From Verrucomicrobiaceae bacterium UBA7681 (GTDB lineage: Bacteria; Verrucomicrobiota; Verrucomicrobiia; Verrucomicrobiales; Verrucomicrobiaceae), in assembly GCA_002482965.1 (NCBI GenBank), contig DLGZ01000053.1:145934-209933 (forward strand): a DNA stretch of 64,000 bases, written 5' to 3'. Below, piece by piece: positions 28,002 to 37,300 of the stretch. The translations under genes and the position numbers were made by a program. The notes below the pieces were generated by a model. The model saw only the letters and a program-made list of their open reading frames with translations. It was not told where the DNA came from and did no database searches. Each line of letters starts with the position of its first letter. The stretch's first letter is position 1.

Positions 28002-28784
28002 TCAATAGCCGCCTGCGCCTATTTTCCCACCGCCCGCGCCATCCTCTCCGGCGGCTTCACGCTTGCGGTAGTCGTCCATCATGGCCGCTGTCGCTGTGGC
28101 ACCGCAGCGTGATCCGCCGAGATCACGGACTTTGATGAGGCCGTCAAGATCACGCACACCACCAGCGGCTTTCACCTGGACCTTGGGGCTGCAACTGGCA
28201 CGCATGAGGGCCAGATCATGCTCGGTCGCACCTTTGTAATTATAGCTGCCATCGGCCTGCTTCACGAAGCCGTAACCGGTGCTCGTCTTCACCCAGTCGG
28301 CACCTGCAAGCTCGCAGATTTCGCAGAGCCTGCGCTTGAAGTCGTCGCTGCTGAGGCCTGCGCCGCCATTCATGAGATAATCGTTTTCAAAAATGACCTT
28401 CACCTTCGCGCCGTGCTTGTGCGCTTCGTCGCAAACTGCCTTCACATCGGCCTCGACATAGTCCCAGTCGCCCCCCAGCGCCTTGCCAAGATTGACCACC
28501 ATGTCGATCTCGTTCGCACCGTCCTTGCAGGCCAGCTCCGTCTCGTAGCGCTTGGATTCCGTGGCGCTGTTTCCATGCGGGAACCCGATCACGCAGCCGA
28601 CAAGCACACCGGAACCGCTCAGCCATTCAACCGCCTGCTTCACGGCGTAGGGCTTGATGCAAACCGAGGCCACCTGGTACTGCGCCGCCAGTTTGCAGCC
28701 GGCTTCGAGGTCCGCATCCGTCATCGTGGGATGCAGAAGGCTGTGGTCGATCATCTTGGCGAGTTCGGAGTAGCTGTATTTCAT
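28002..28784 (-). CDS. deoC: Deoxyribose-phosphate aldolase
   Basis: DeoC cleaves 2-deoxyribose-5-phosphate to acetaldehyde and glyceraldehyde-3-phosphate in deoxynucleoside catabolism. From ATG 28784 the protein has 260 residues. It is a TIM barrel with the DHSLLHP opening, CVIGFPHG, NEIDMVVNLG, KVIFEN (second active-site Lys) and VKTSTGYG, which carries the Schiff-base lysine. The C-terminal ~15 residues are Gly/Ala-rich and unusual. A TTG at 28799 lies within the regulatory palindrome and upstream of the likely transcription start, so it is rejected. The gene is divergent from a GntR/HutC regulator and has a clear promoter buried in that palindrome. No thymidine phosphorylase or phosphopentomutase gene lies in the window. 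Confidence 0.95.
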   Translation of the reverse strand: MKYSYSELAKMIDHSLLHPTMTDADLEAGCKLAAQYQVASVCIKPYAVKQAVEWLSGSGVLVGCVIGFPHGNSATESKRYETELACKDGANEIDMVVNLGKALGGDWDYVEADVKAVCDEAHKHGAKVKVIFENDYLMNGGAGLSSDDFKRRLCEICELAGADWVKTSTGYGFVKQADGSYNYKGATEHDLALMRASCSPKVQVKAAGGVRDLDGLIKVRDLGGSRCGATATAAMMDDYRKREAAGEDGAGGGKIGAGGY

Positions 28785-28787
28785 AAT

Positions 28788-28827
28788 TGGCTTAGCCAAT
28801 TTATAAATTGGCTAAGCCACTTGTCAA
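28788..28827 (-). promoter_or_regulatory. deoC promoter embedded in a 32-bp palindromic operator
   Basis: Bases 28788-28819 form a perfect 32-bp palindrome made of two 11-bp half-operators (TGGCTTAGCCA at 28788-28798 and TGGCTAAGCCA at 28809-28819), each itself palindromic, with centres 21 bp apart. On the minus strand TTGACA (28827-28822), a 16-bp spacer and TATAAA (28805-28800) make a near-consensus sigma70 promoter for deoC. One half-site fills the spacer and the other covers the predicted start near 28793, a layout for tight repression. The predicted deoC leader is only about 9 bases. The central TATAAA also reads on the plus strand (28802-28807) and could serve the divergent regulator. 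Confidence 0.85.
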
Positions 28828-28855
28828 AGCCCGATTTGATCGCAATGTCGCCACC

Positions 28856-29614
28856 GTGGCCAAATCAGCGTCCTTTCACGAGCAACTGATCGAGAAACTG
28901 CGAAAACTCCTTCGCGGCCGTCAATTCGTGCCCGGGGCGAAATTTTTGACCGAACGCGAGATTGCCGAGCGCTTCGACACCAGCCGCCCCACGGCCAACA
29001 AGGCGCTCAGCAGTCTCGTTTCGACCGGCTTGCTGGAATTCCGACAAGGCGCCGGAACCTTCGTTCGCGAGAGCGTGCTGGATTACGATTTGCAGCATCT
29101 CGTGAGCTTCACGGAAAAGGCCAAAGCAGCGGGGAAGAAGCCCAGCACAAAGGTCACCGCCCTGCAAAAACTCTCCTCCATCAATGCGCCCGCAGCAGCA
29201 ACTCAGGCGCTGAATGCCCCTCCAAGCGAGCCGCTGCTTTATCTTGAACGCATTCGACTCGCCGACGGGCAGCCCGTCATCTACGAGCGCAGGTACGTCG
29301 TCGCACGTTTCTGCGCTGGCATGACCAAGGCCGATGCCAAAGGCTCACTCTACGATTTCTGGACGACGCAGTGCCGGCTGACTATCTCCGGCGCAGACGA
29401 ATCCATCCGCGCCATCAACGCCTCACCCGCCCAAGCTTTGGCACTCGGCATCAATCCAAACACCGCCTGCCTGCTCGTCATCGCCACCGGCTTTCTCGAA
29501 GGAGGTGTACCGTTGTGGTATGAGGAGACCCTGTATCGCAGCGACGCGTACGAGTTTCGCAATCAGCTCGGCGGAGTTTCAGGCCCCAAGCCCGCGCAGG
29601 GTCGCATGCGCTGA
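28856..29614 (+). CDS. GntR-family (HutC/UTRA) transcriptional regulator, likely deoC repressor
   Basis: From GTG 28856 the protein has 252 residues. The N-terminal winged helix runs from FHEQLIEKLRKLL through FLTEREIAERFDTSRPTANKALSSL to GLLEFRQGAGTFV, the GntR DNA-binding pattern. The C-terminal ~140 residues form a UTRA effector domain (PLLYLERIRLADGQPVIYE, ending in WYEETLYRSDAYEF), which places it in the HutC subfamily. UTRA domains bind small metabolites, often sugar phosphates; deoxyribose-5-phosphate is a reasonable guess from the neighbour. The frame is open upstream to TTG 28808, but that codon lies inside the operator and before any transcript could begin. The palindrome between it and deoC is the probable binding site, giving joint control of both genes. 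Confidence 0.88.
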   Translation: MAKSASFHEQLIEKLRKLLRGRQFVPGAKFLTEREIAERFDTSRPTANKALSSLVSTGLLEFRQGAGTFVRESVLDYDLQHLVSFTEKAKAAGKKPSTKVTALQKLSSINAPAAATQALNAPPSEPLLYLERIRLADGQPVIYERRYVVARFCAGMTKADAKGSLYDFWTTQCRLTISGADESIRAINASPAQALALGINPNTACLLVIATGFLEGGVPLWYEETLYRSDAYEFRNQLGGVSGPKPAQGRMR

Positions 29615-29619
29615 GCCTC

Positions 29620-31053
29620 TTATTCGAGTCGTATCTCAGGACTCGAAACGGTCAGGGTTGAGCCATTTTCTTCCTGAGCGTGTACAGTGATGACATCGAG
29701 CATCTTCACATCACCCTCGACTTTGATTTCACCGCTGTAGGTGGCCGCACCGGTTTTTTCCAGCGGGGCTGATGCCCATTCATCGAACTCCATGGCGATG
29801 GAGTAATCAGGGTGGCGATTCACCGACCACCAAACTGTGTTTGCCTGAGGCTCGCTGTGATCAGGAAAAACGACTTTCACCGCGAGCCGGTGCGCGGCCT
29901 TGTCCCACTGCGCGGTGACCTGCGGTGGCGCCACCATGTGACGTGTGCCAAAGAAGTGATGCAGTGCAAAGGCACGGAGATTTTCATCCACTTCCGGCAA
30001 GCCCCCGACTGATTTGACAAAGCCCGCCTCCTTCGCGCCGCCATGCTGTCCGCCAGGGACGATGTACACGGGCAGTTGCGGGAAGCGACGGCCAAGTTCG
30101 ACGAGACCGGGACTGACGTTGTCATTGGAGCCTTGGTTGTAGAAAATTTCGGTGCCGCGCTGTTTCAGTACATCAAGATAGTTCGTCGTGCGGCAGGCTT
30201 CCCAGGCGGCATTGCACGCGGTTTTCATCTCCTCTTCACTCCACCCGGCATCGCGCGCCATTTTCACTGTGATGCGTTCGTCCGAGCGCGCTTTCTGCCG
30301 CACCAGCAGCTTTTCGCGGCCCACGGGATCGGTCATCGCAGCGATGAACTCCTCGTTCATCTTCGTGATCTCCGCAGGCAGCATGCCTTCGACATACGTT
30401 CCGCCAGGGCTTTCGATCACGGGCGCAACAACGGGCATGATCGCGGTGACACGATCATCCGCGATGCCCGCCGCCGCCGTAGCCACACCGCGCTTCGAGC
30501 CCCCCGTGGCGAGCACCTTCTTCGGCTGAAACACCTCCTTTTCAGCCATGGCTGCGGTGAGCGCACGCATGTCGCTGATGCCCCAGATCCACGCCGGTGT
30601 GTAGCGCGTGTCCTTGGTCTGAAGAAAGCGCTCCTCCATCATCGTGTGGAGTTTCCCGACAGGCTCCATCGCATCAATCGGCACCATGCCGATGAAGACA
30701 AGGCCGACGCCATTCTCCTTGAGCAGGCGCAGCTTTGCACCGGACGCAGCGGCAGGCTTCAACTGCAATCCCGTGTTCTCTATGAGCACGTTGCTGCAGA
30801 CACCCGTCGCTGGCGCCAGCATCGTTACCGGCAGCCGCACCTTCATCCCGGGCCACCATTCACACACGGTGATCTCGACCAGCTTCTGACGAATCGAGGC
30901 GTCTTTGGGATTGGCGTGCCAGTCGGCAATGACTTTCGTTTCCAGCGTCGCCGTGTCGCGCACCGCCGCCATGTCAAACCTGCCAATGGTGATCTCCGCA
31001 CAGGCGGAAACGATGGACAAAAAGAAGGCGGCAAGAAAGGCGGCAGATTTCAT
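29620..31053 (-). CDS. PhoPQ-activated pathogenicity-related (PqaA-type) alpha/beta-hydrolase
   Basis: The 477-residue exported protein (signal peptide to about residue 20, cleavage near ACAE) matches the PhoPQ-related family: the WIWGISDMRALTAAM segment, the nucleophile elbow GGSKRG (Ser), a QGSNDNVS acid loop and PGGQHGG for the catalytic His, followed by a C-terminal beta-sandwich. The name comes from Salmonella PqaA; no PhoPQ control is implied here. In Verrucomicrobia and Planctomycetes such proteins are common in carbohydrate-ester degradation, and the GGSKRG elbow also resembles glucuronoyl-esterase-like enzymes. It converges on the GntR gene with five bases between the stops and is separated from the peroxiredoxin by that gene's terminator. 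Confidence 0.82.
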   Translation of the reverse strand: MKSAAFLAAFFLSIVSACAEITIGRFDMAAVRDTATLETKVIADWHANPKDASIRQKLVEITVCEWWPGMKVRLPVTMLAPATGVCSNVLIENTGLQLKPAAASGAKLRLLKENGVGLVFIGMVPIDAMEPVGKLHTMMEERFLQTKDTRYTPAWIWGISDMRALTAAMAEKEVFQPKKVLATGGSKRGVATAAAGIADDRVTAIMPVVAPVIESPGGTYVEGMLPAEITKMNEEFIAAMTDPVGREKLLVRQKARSDERITVKMARDAGWSEEEMKTACNAAWEACRTTNYLDVLKQRGTEIFYNQGSNDNVSPGLVELGRRFPQLPVYIVPGGQHGGAKEAGFVKSVGGLPEVDENLRAFALHHFFGTRHMVAPPQVTAQWDKAAHRLAVKVVFPDHSEPQANTVWWSVNRHPDYSIAMEFDEWASAPLEKTGAATYSGEIKVEGDVKMLDVITVHAQEENGSTLTVSSPEIRLE

Positions 31054-31117
31054 GCCTCACTCAACGGGCCATGACGCGCACTTCTGCCATGATTGCTGTG
31101 CAAAGAAGCTGTGCACA

Positions 31118-31153
31118 TAAAAACAGCCTTGCGAACAAAATCCGCAAGGCTGT
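31118..31153 (-). terminator. Rho-independent terminator of the peroxiredoxin gene
   Basis: Read on the minus strand, a perfect 11-bp stem (31153-31143 with 31133-31123) with a nine-base loop is followed by TTTTT (31123-31119 region). It lies 21 bases after the peroxiredoxin stop. Confidence 0.9.
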
Positions 31154-31174
31154 GTGAAGCATCGGCTTGATCGA

Positions 31175-31777
31175 TCAGGCCATCGCCGCGGCAACGTTAC
31201 CGACAAGGTCCTTGCCAGGCTTCAGTGTCTTGGAACCTGGGGTCCACTTGGCGGGGCAGGCCTCGCTAGGGTTGGCCATGAGGTGCACATTGGCTTCCAT
31301 CTTGCGGACGAGTTCGCCTGCATCCCGGCCCACGTTGTAGAAGTTCACCTCGGAGGTGACCAGCTTGCCTTCAGGATTGATGATGAAGGTGCCGCGCAGA
31401 GCGAGGCCGGTGGAACTGTCATACACGCCGAAGAGACGGCTCACCGCACCGGTGGTGTCCGCAGCGAGCGTGTACTTCACGTTCTTCATCAGGCCTTCCG
31501 TATTGCGCCAGACCATGTGGGCAAACTTGGTGTCCGTGGAGACGGCGACCACATGCGCGCCGAGTTCGGCGAGTTTGACCTGCTGATCAGCGAGATCGGC
31601 CAGTTCCGTGGGGCAGACGAAGGTGAAGTCAGCCGGGTAGAACACAAGAACAGTCCATTTGCCAGCCTTCTTGATGTCAGCGAGGGAGACCTTGCCGAAA
31701 TCACCATGCGAGGGCTCGTAAGTTTCCATTTCGAAATCGGGCACGTGGGAGCCGACTGAGACGAGAGTTGTTTCCAT
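31175..31777 (-). CDS. Typical 2-Cys peroxiredoxin (AhpC/Prx1 type)
   Basis: From ATG 31777 the enzyme has 200 residues, the usual length. It reduces hydrogen peroxide, organic peroxides and peroxynitrite. The peroxidatic cysteine is C55 in FTFVCPTE and the resolving cysteine is C174 in EACPAKW, so it forms an intersubunit disulfide. The GTFIINPEG strand is also typical. The frame continues upstream to 31861, but that extension is basic and lacks family similarity. No ahpF or thioredoxin gene is adjacent, so the reductant is encoded elsewhere. It is monocistronic with its own terminator; no OxyR-type site was recognised. Confidence 0.94.
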   Translation of the reverse strand: METTLVSVGSHVPDFEMETYEPSHGDFGKVSLADIKKAGKWTVLVFYPADFTFVCPTELADLADQQVKLAELGAHVVAVSTDTKFAHMVWRNTEGLMKNVKYTLAADTTGAVSRLFGVYDSSTGLALRGTFIINPEGKLVTSEVNFYNVGRDAGELVRKMEANVHLMANPSEACPAKWTPGSKTLKPGKDLVGNVAAAMA

Positions 31778-31879
31778 GAGTATGCGAGTTTTTAGGGGTA
31801 AAGAGCGCTTCCAAAAGCGCCAGGGGACGCGACTTTTGCCGCCCAATCGACCGCCGGTCAAACACTGATTCCACCCACA

Positions 31880-33142
31880 TCAAACCGTGGCCAGACCGTC
31901 CATCTCCGTCTCGCTCGTGGCAAAACGTTCGTCCTGCAGGCCAAGGCGGTGCAAGGCGCTGAGATAGAGATTCGGCAGCGGGTAGTTGTCCTTTTGATCA
32001 AACGCCAGGTGCTGCCCATGCTTGAAGCCGCCACCGGCAAACAGGACGGGCATGTTTTTGTTATCATGCGCGGAGGCGTTGCCCAGATTGGAGGTGAGCA
32101 GCACCATCGTATCATCCAGCAGCTTGTCTCCCTTGAGCCTGCGCAGAAAATGCCCCCACTGATTGACCACGCCCTGCTCCACGATGGCAAGCTGCGCGAG
32201 CTTCTCTTCATCCATGCCGTGATGGCTGAGGTTGTGATAGGCCTCATTCACGCCCTCGATGCCCTGCACATTGTTGCCGGTGATGTGCAGCGTGACAAAG
32301 CGCGTGCTGTCCGTGGACAGCGCCATGTGGATGATGTCGAGAAAGATGCCGTCCACGGCGACTTCATTGTCACGCGGGATTTTCGTCGGCGGTCGCAGCG
32401 CCACTTTCGGTTTGGGCCTGTGTGTCCATGCTTCATTCGCCGCCAGCCGCTTTTCGAGATCACGCACGCTCGTAAACCACGCATCGAGTTTGTCACGGTC
32501 CCCCGCCCCGAGTTCGCGCTGCAGCGTCTTCGCCTCCGCGCCCACCACATCCATCACACTGCGCCCACTGCGGATCAGCTCCGCCTGCCGCTCCTGCTCG
32601 GCGGCTGAGTCATTGACGAACAACCGCGTGAACAAACGCATGGCGTTGTTCTCAGCAGGAATCATCGAGCCATTCTCCGTGTAGGACGGGCTCATCTGGC
32701 TATTCGTGTTCAGCACCAGCGAGGGAAAACGCGTTTCATGCCCCAGCTGCTTCGCCATGAGTTGATCCAGCGAGATGGTATTGCGTGAAGTGGCGCCGCG
32801 CGCATTCGGGCAGGCCGAATAGATGCTGCCCTCCGCCGTATGCCCGCCAGTGACACCCGGATGTGAGGAACCGGACACCACCGTGAAATCATTGCGCAGA
32901 TCTTGGATGCTCTTCAGGTAGCGCGAGGGCTTGTAGTCACGTCCTGCACCTTCTGGAACGAGATTCGGATTGTGCATCCCGAGTGCCATGCTCACCCCGA
33001 CAAAACGCTTCGCCTGCTTCGATTCCTTCACCACCGCAAACGCAGGTGTCATGGCCTCCAGCAGGGGCAGGCCCAACGTGATGCCTGCGCCACGCAACAT
33101 GGCACGGCGGGACAGGTGTTTTCGAAAGGTAATGCTGGACAT
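31880..33142 (-). CDS. DUF1552 family protein, Tat-exported
   Basis: From ATG 33142 the protein has 420 residues: an SRRAMLRG twin-arginine signal, then the DUF1552 body (FVGVSMALGMHNPNLVPEG, SGSSHPGVTGGHTAEGSIY, DGIFLDIIHMALSTDSTRFVT, SNLGNASAHDNKNMPVLFAGG). DUF1552 proteins are of unknown activity and share sequence features with the DUF1501/sulfatase-like fold. They are normally encoded directly downstream of a DUF1587-DUF1592-DUF1588-DUF1585 cytochrome gene. Here that partner is at 39759-42071 on the same strand, 6.6 kb away, and the interval is filled by an oppositely oriented operon. The extra upstream codons to 33214 lack a signal peptide and are rejected. Confidence 0.9.
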   Translation of the reverse strand: MSSITFRKHLSRRAMLRGAGITLGLPLLEAMTPAFAVVKESKQAKRFVGVSMALGMHNPNLVPEGAGRDYKPSRYLKSIQDLRNDFTVVSGSSHPGVTGGHTAEGSIYSACPNARGATSRNTISLDQLMAKQLGHETRFPSLVLNTNSQMSPSYTENGSMIPAENNAMRLFTRLFVNDSAAEQERQAELIRSGRSVMDVVGAEAKTLQRELGAGDRDKLDAWFTSVRDLEKRLAANEAWTHRPKPKVALRPPTKIPRDNEVAVDGIFLDIIHMALSTDSTRFVTLHITGNNVQGIEGVNEAYHNLSHHGMDEEKLAQLAIVEQGVVNQWGHFLRRLKGDKLLDDTMVLLTSNLGNASAHDNKNMPVLFAGGGFKHGQHLAFDQKDNYPLPNLYLSALHRLGLQDERFATSETEMDGLATV

Positions 33143-33205
33143 AGGAAAGGATAGCTCACGAACGATCACAGCAGCAGCGTCTTTCGCAAGATCTTGAGCA
33201 AACGA

Positions 33206-33234
33206 TTGACGCATTTGCAGCTCCTCGCTTCAAT
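33206..33234 (+). promoter_or_regulatory. Candidate promoter of the peptidase-helicase operon
   Basis: TTGACG (33206-33211), a 17-bp spacer and TTCAAT (33229-33234) resemble a sigma70 promoter with a good -35 and a weak -10. The predicted start would fall at about 33241, at the ATG at 33242, so the transcript would be leaderless. That agrees with the lack of a Shine-Dalgarno in front of the peptidase gene. The site lies in the 99-bp gap from the divergent DUF1552 gene. Confidence 0.4.
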
Positions 33235-33241
33235 CCATTCA

Positions 33242-34399
33242 ATGCCCAAGTCCCCTACTCCTCTCCCACAGCACCGCAGCCTGGTGGACTGGCTGCGACA
33301 GGAGGAAAAAGAAGTCTGGGCATGGTTTGCTGACAAGGAGAAGACGGCCACAGATGCTGAACAGGTACGCCTTTCTCTCCTGCGCGACACCTACCGCATG
33401 GATGCACAGGCTCATCCGGAAGTCTTCCGCGAGATTGAGGCCGCCTGTGCCGCACTCGATTTAAGAGTCTCCGTACACGTCTATCAGGCGCAGAATCAGA
33501 CTGAGCCAAACGCGGCAGTGTGCTATCTGCCCGGCGAGGCGCATGTCATTTTCTCCGGCCCCATCCTTTCCCTGCTTTCAGCAGATGAACTTCGTGCCGT
33601 GATCGGCCATGAGCTTGCGCACCACCTGCTCTGGCAGTTGGAAGACGGAGCCTTCCTGCTCGCGGATCGCATTCTGCATTCGTCGGCCTCGCATCCCGGG
33701 GCGGAGCCAGCACACGCCCACAGCGCACGAGTGTGGCGGCTGGCGACCGAACTATTCGCCGACCGGGGTGCCTTCTTGGCCACCGGCAGTCTCGAAGCCG
33801 CCGTCGGTGGTCTGGTGAAAACGACGACCGGTCTCGCTCAAGTCAGCGCAAAAAGCTACCTCGCGCAGGCGGAGGAGATCTTCTCCAAATCCAAGCCTAA
33901 AACCGAGCAGTTTAGCCATCCCGAAACCTTCATCCGCGCCCGCGCGCTTCAGCTTTGGACCGAAGATGATGGCGCTCTGGAGGAAACCATCGCCCGCATG
34001 CTCGACTCCGACGATGGCATGGATACATTGACCCTCCCACAGCAGTCCGAACTTGCCGCGCTCACCCGCAGGTTTCTGGCGCATCTGCTGGAACCTGCCT
34101 GGTTTCAAACCGCGGCCGTCCTCGCCCACGCACGCCAATTCTTCCGCGAATTCAAACCACAAGCCGATGCCACCATCGTGACAGAACTGGCAGACCGCCC
34201 CACCGCGCAGCGCGAATACTTCGCTCAGGTGATGCTCGACTTTTGCGCTATCGATCCCGATCTGCACGATCCACCTCTCTCTCGCTGCCTCGAAATCGCG
34301 CGCGATCTCGAATGCCTCGGCAGCTTCGAAAGAATGCTCACCAAGGAGCTCAAGGTGAAAGCGAAGGACCTGAAGAAACTCAAGGAGGCCCTGCCATGA
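33242..34399 (+). CDS. Soluble M48-like zinc metallopeptidase, first gene of putative defence operon
   Basis: The 385-residue protein has a gluzincin zinc site: HELAHH at 123-128 and a downstream ELFADR with E170 as probable third ligand, the M48-like arrangement. There is no signal peptide or membrane segment, unlike HtpX or Oma1, so it should act in the cytoplasm. Flanking features are an N-terminal helical region with an acidic/basic pattern and a helical C-terminal half ending in a Lys-rich segment (KELKVKAKDLKKLKEALP). The stop overlaps the start of the giant helicase gene (ATGA, 34396-34399), so the two are translationally coupled and probably work together. A role in cleaving or activating the partner, or a host/phage target, is inference. 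ATG 33242 was chosen over an in-frame TTG/ATG extension into the DUF1552 promoter region. Confidence 0.83.
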   Translation: MPKSPTPLPQHRSLVDWLRQEEKEVWAWFADKEKTATDAEQVRLSLLRDTYRMDAQAHPEVFREIEAACAALDLRVSVHVYQAQNQTEPNAAVCYLPGEAHVIFSGPILSLLSADELRAVIGHELAHHLLWQLEDGAFLLADRILHSSASHPGAEPAHAHSARVWRLATELFADRGAFLATGSLEAAVGGLVKTTTGLAQVSAKSYLAQAEEIFSKSKPKTEQFSHPETFIRARALQLWTEDDGALEETIARMLDSDDGMDTLTLPQQSELAALTRRFLAHLLEPAWFQTAAVLAHARQFFREFKPQADATIVTELADRPTAQREYFAQVMLDFCAIDPDLHDPPLSRCLEIARDLECLGSFERMLTKELKVKAKDLKKLKEALP

Positions 34400-37300
34400 G
34401 TGAATTCACCACTTTTTTAACCCAGGGTTTCGAGCGCGGCGGATTCGAAACCGAGGACGTGCTCGCAGCAGTGCTGCCGCTCATGCGCGAGGTAGTGGCC
34501 ATTCACGCCACAGGCCATGTCGCTCCCCTGCGCGGCATCTCCTCGATTTGTGTGCACGATGGACGTGCGCTCGGACTCGCTTCCCCCTCCGGCGCGCCTG
34601 CGCTGCACAATGACAGCCGCCTGCGCGAGTTGCTCGGCCCCCAGCCCCGTGGCCTGGAAATCATGGGCGAGTCGAAGCGCGAAACCGACCTCGACTCCTT
34701 CGCGCAAAACATCACAAACCTCGCCGTCGGATCTGCCGAGGCAGAAATCACCCGCCCGGTGTTTTTGCCCGGCCACGTGACCTGGGAGCATGCCATCGGA
34801 CACCATGATGAACTGACAGACATCCATTCGCTGGGCGTCATTCTCGCCAGCGTGGCCTGCGGACTCGACTTCAGCGATGCCGAGGACGTGGCCTTGTTTG
34901 CAAACTCGCGTACGAATCTCTTCGCCCTCGCACGCCGCCTGCACCCGGTTCTCGCGAGTGTCATCACCGAGATGACGGAACTGCATCGCGGCAAGCGCGC
35001 GCAGGATCTGCCCTCCCTCATCCGCCGGTTGGAAACGTACCGCGACCAGCCGGTGGACCTGAACATCACCGAGCTGCCCGGCCTGGAAAAAGGCACCAAG
35101 AAGGACAAGCGCGCAATCATTCAGACCCATCTGCGCGACCGCCTCTTCGAAGTCTCGCGCCGCAACAAGCTGCTCTACTTCAAGAGCACCCAGTCCACGC
35201 TGAATCTCACCATCGCCAGTGTGCCGCTGGTGCTCGATTATCGAAACGTGAGGCCGGAGGATCTGCTCTACTGGCATGATTCCCTGGCGCAGGAGATCAG
35301 CGCCGGCAACGCCCTGCCGCTGAACCGCTGGCTGCGAATGGAGGAGGCCCCTTATCTGCCCGGACAGCTCGACAAGCTCATCAGCGAAGCGCGCCGAGAC
35401 CGTGCGGAATACGGCTTCTCCCAGCTTCGTCTCGTGCTGGTCTTCCTGCGCTGGCACAATCTCAAAGAAGCGCCCGAGGAGCGCATCCACTCACCGCTGC
35501 TCCTCCTCCCTGTGGATTTGGCCAAAAAGAAAGGCGTCAAAGACCACTACACGCTCACTCCCAGCGACACCGAGGCAGAGGTAAACCCCGCTCTCCGTCA
35601 TCATCTCAAACAGCTCTACAACCTGGATCTGCCGGAGACAATTGATCTGCGCACCACGACACCCCTCGCTTTTCACGAACAGTTAAAAGCACAGATCCAC
35701 GCCAGCGAGCCAGGCGTGAATCTCACCCTCACCGAAAAGCCGCGCATTCAGCTCATTCATGAGCGTGCGAAACAACGCCTGGACCAGTACCGCCGCCGCA
35801 TGAAGCGCACCGGCCAGAGCGTGCCTGCCTCAAAGCTGGACTACAGCTATGACCGCGAGGACTTCCGCCCGCTGGGTCTGCAGGTGTTTCAAAAAAAGGT
35901 CATCCCCGCGCCGCTGCCCTTGCGCAGCCTCGCCGGCGCACCGCCGTCACCACGCCAGCTCAACATGGTGGCAGAATCGAAGACCTTCACCTTGGTCGAA
36001 GACGGTTTGAGCAATCCCTACTCCTGGGAGTTCGATCTGTGCTCGCTCACACTGGCCAATTTCAACTACCGCAAGATGACCCTCGTGCGCGACTACGCGC
36101 AGCTCATCAGCAGCGACATGGCCAATGCCGCCTTTGATCGCGTCTTCTCTCTCGAACCCCGGGCCGTCAATGCCCCGGCGATTCCCGTGCTGCCACCCTC
36201 GCAGCAGTATCTCATAATCGCCGCAGATGCCACGCAGACCGGCGCGATAGCCAGAGCACGCACCGGCGAGAGCTTCATCATCCAGGGACCTCCGGGCACC
36301 GGTAAATCACAAACCATCACCAACCTCATTGCCGACTTCGTGGCCAATGGAAAACGCGTGCTCTTCGTCTGTGAAAAGCGCGCCGCCATTGATGTCGTCT
36401 TTCACCGCCTGCGCCAGCAGGGCCTCGATGAACTATGCTGCCTCATTCACGATTCGCAGACCGACAAAAAAGAGTTCATCCTCAATCTGAAGCAAACCTA
36501 CGAGCAATGGCTCGCCACGAATGACGCCGCTGACACGAGTGAGACAAAGCGTAACGCCGCACTGGTCACGCTAGAGTCCGAGCTGGGTGCGTTGGAAAAA
36601 TTCACCTCCGCCAGTGCCGCCACGAATCCGCTGCTGCTCCGCCTGATCGAACTGCGCGGCGCCTCCCAGGCCACCGATGTACCACAGGACGAAGCCCTGC
36701 CGGACTACCACGAGTGGCAGCAGGGCGGTGATTGCGTGATCCGCCTCGTCAATGCCCTCGAAGACCTCGGTGCCGGTCCAGTCTTCGCCACTCATCCGCT
36801 GCGCTGGCTCAATGATCTCGAAACGCCACCCGCTCGTCTCGAAGACCTGGAGCAGCGCCTCAGCGATCTCGATGACGCCTTGCAGCAGACTGACCTTCCC
36901 ATGGAGCACTGGGACACCCTGGGCGAGGTAGCGCAGCTTCTTGAGTTCACCACTCGGCTGCTCCCGCTGGCACGCAAAAACCTGCTCGGCTTGCTGGATC
37001 ACAGCAGCCCCACCAGCACCGCTTTTGGCAAGCTCTGTGCTGAACTCTCCCGCAGACAGAAAGCACTCACCGCGACGCAGAAAAAGACCGCTCACTGGCG
37101 CGCCAAATTGCCCGCAGATGAAACCGTCTCCGCCCTCGCACAGGCAGAAAATCTGAAAGGCTTCTTCGGCTTCCTGAACCCCGCGTGGTGGCGTCTGCGC
37201 AAGGTCCTCCATTCCTCGTATGACTTCAGCCGCCATGCCGTGCAACCCACATGGACACAGGTGCTCGCGGATCTTGCCGCCGAGCATGCAGTCGAGGCCG

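Noticed and set aside
28808..28855. TTG at 28808 as start of the GntR regulator
   Set aside because: It lies inside the operator palindrome, before the likely transcript start on that strand; GTG 28856 gives a normal GntR N terminus.
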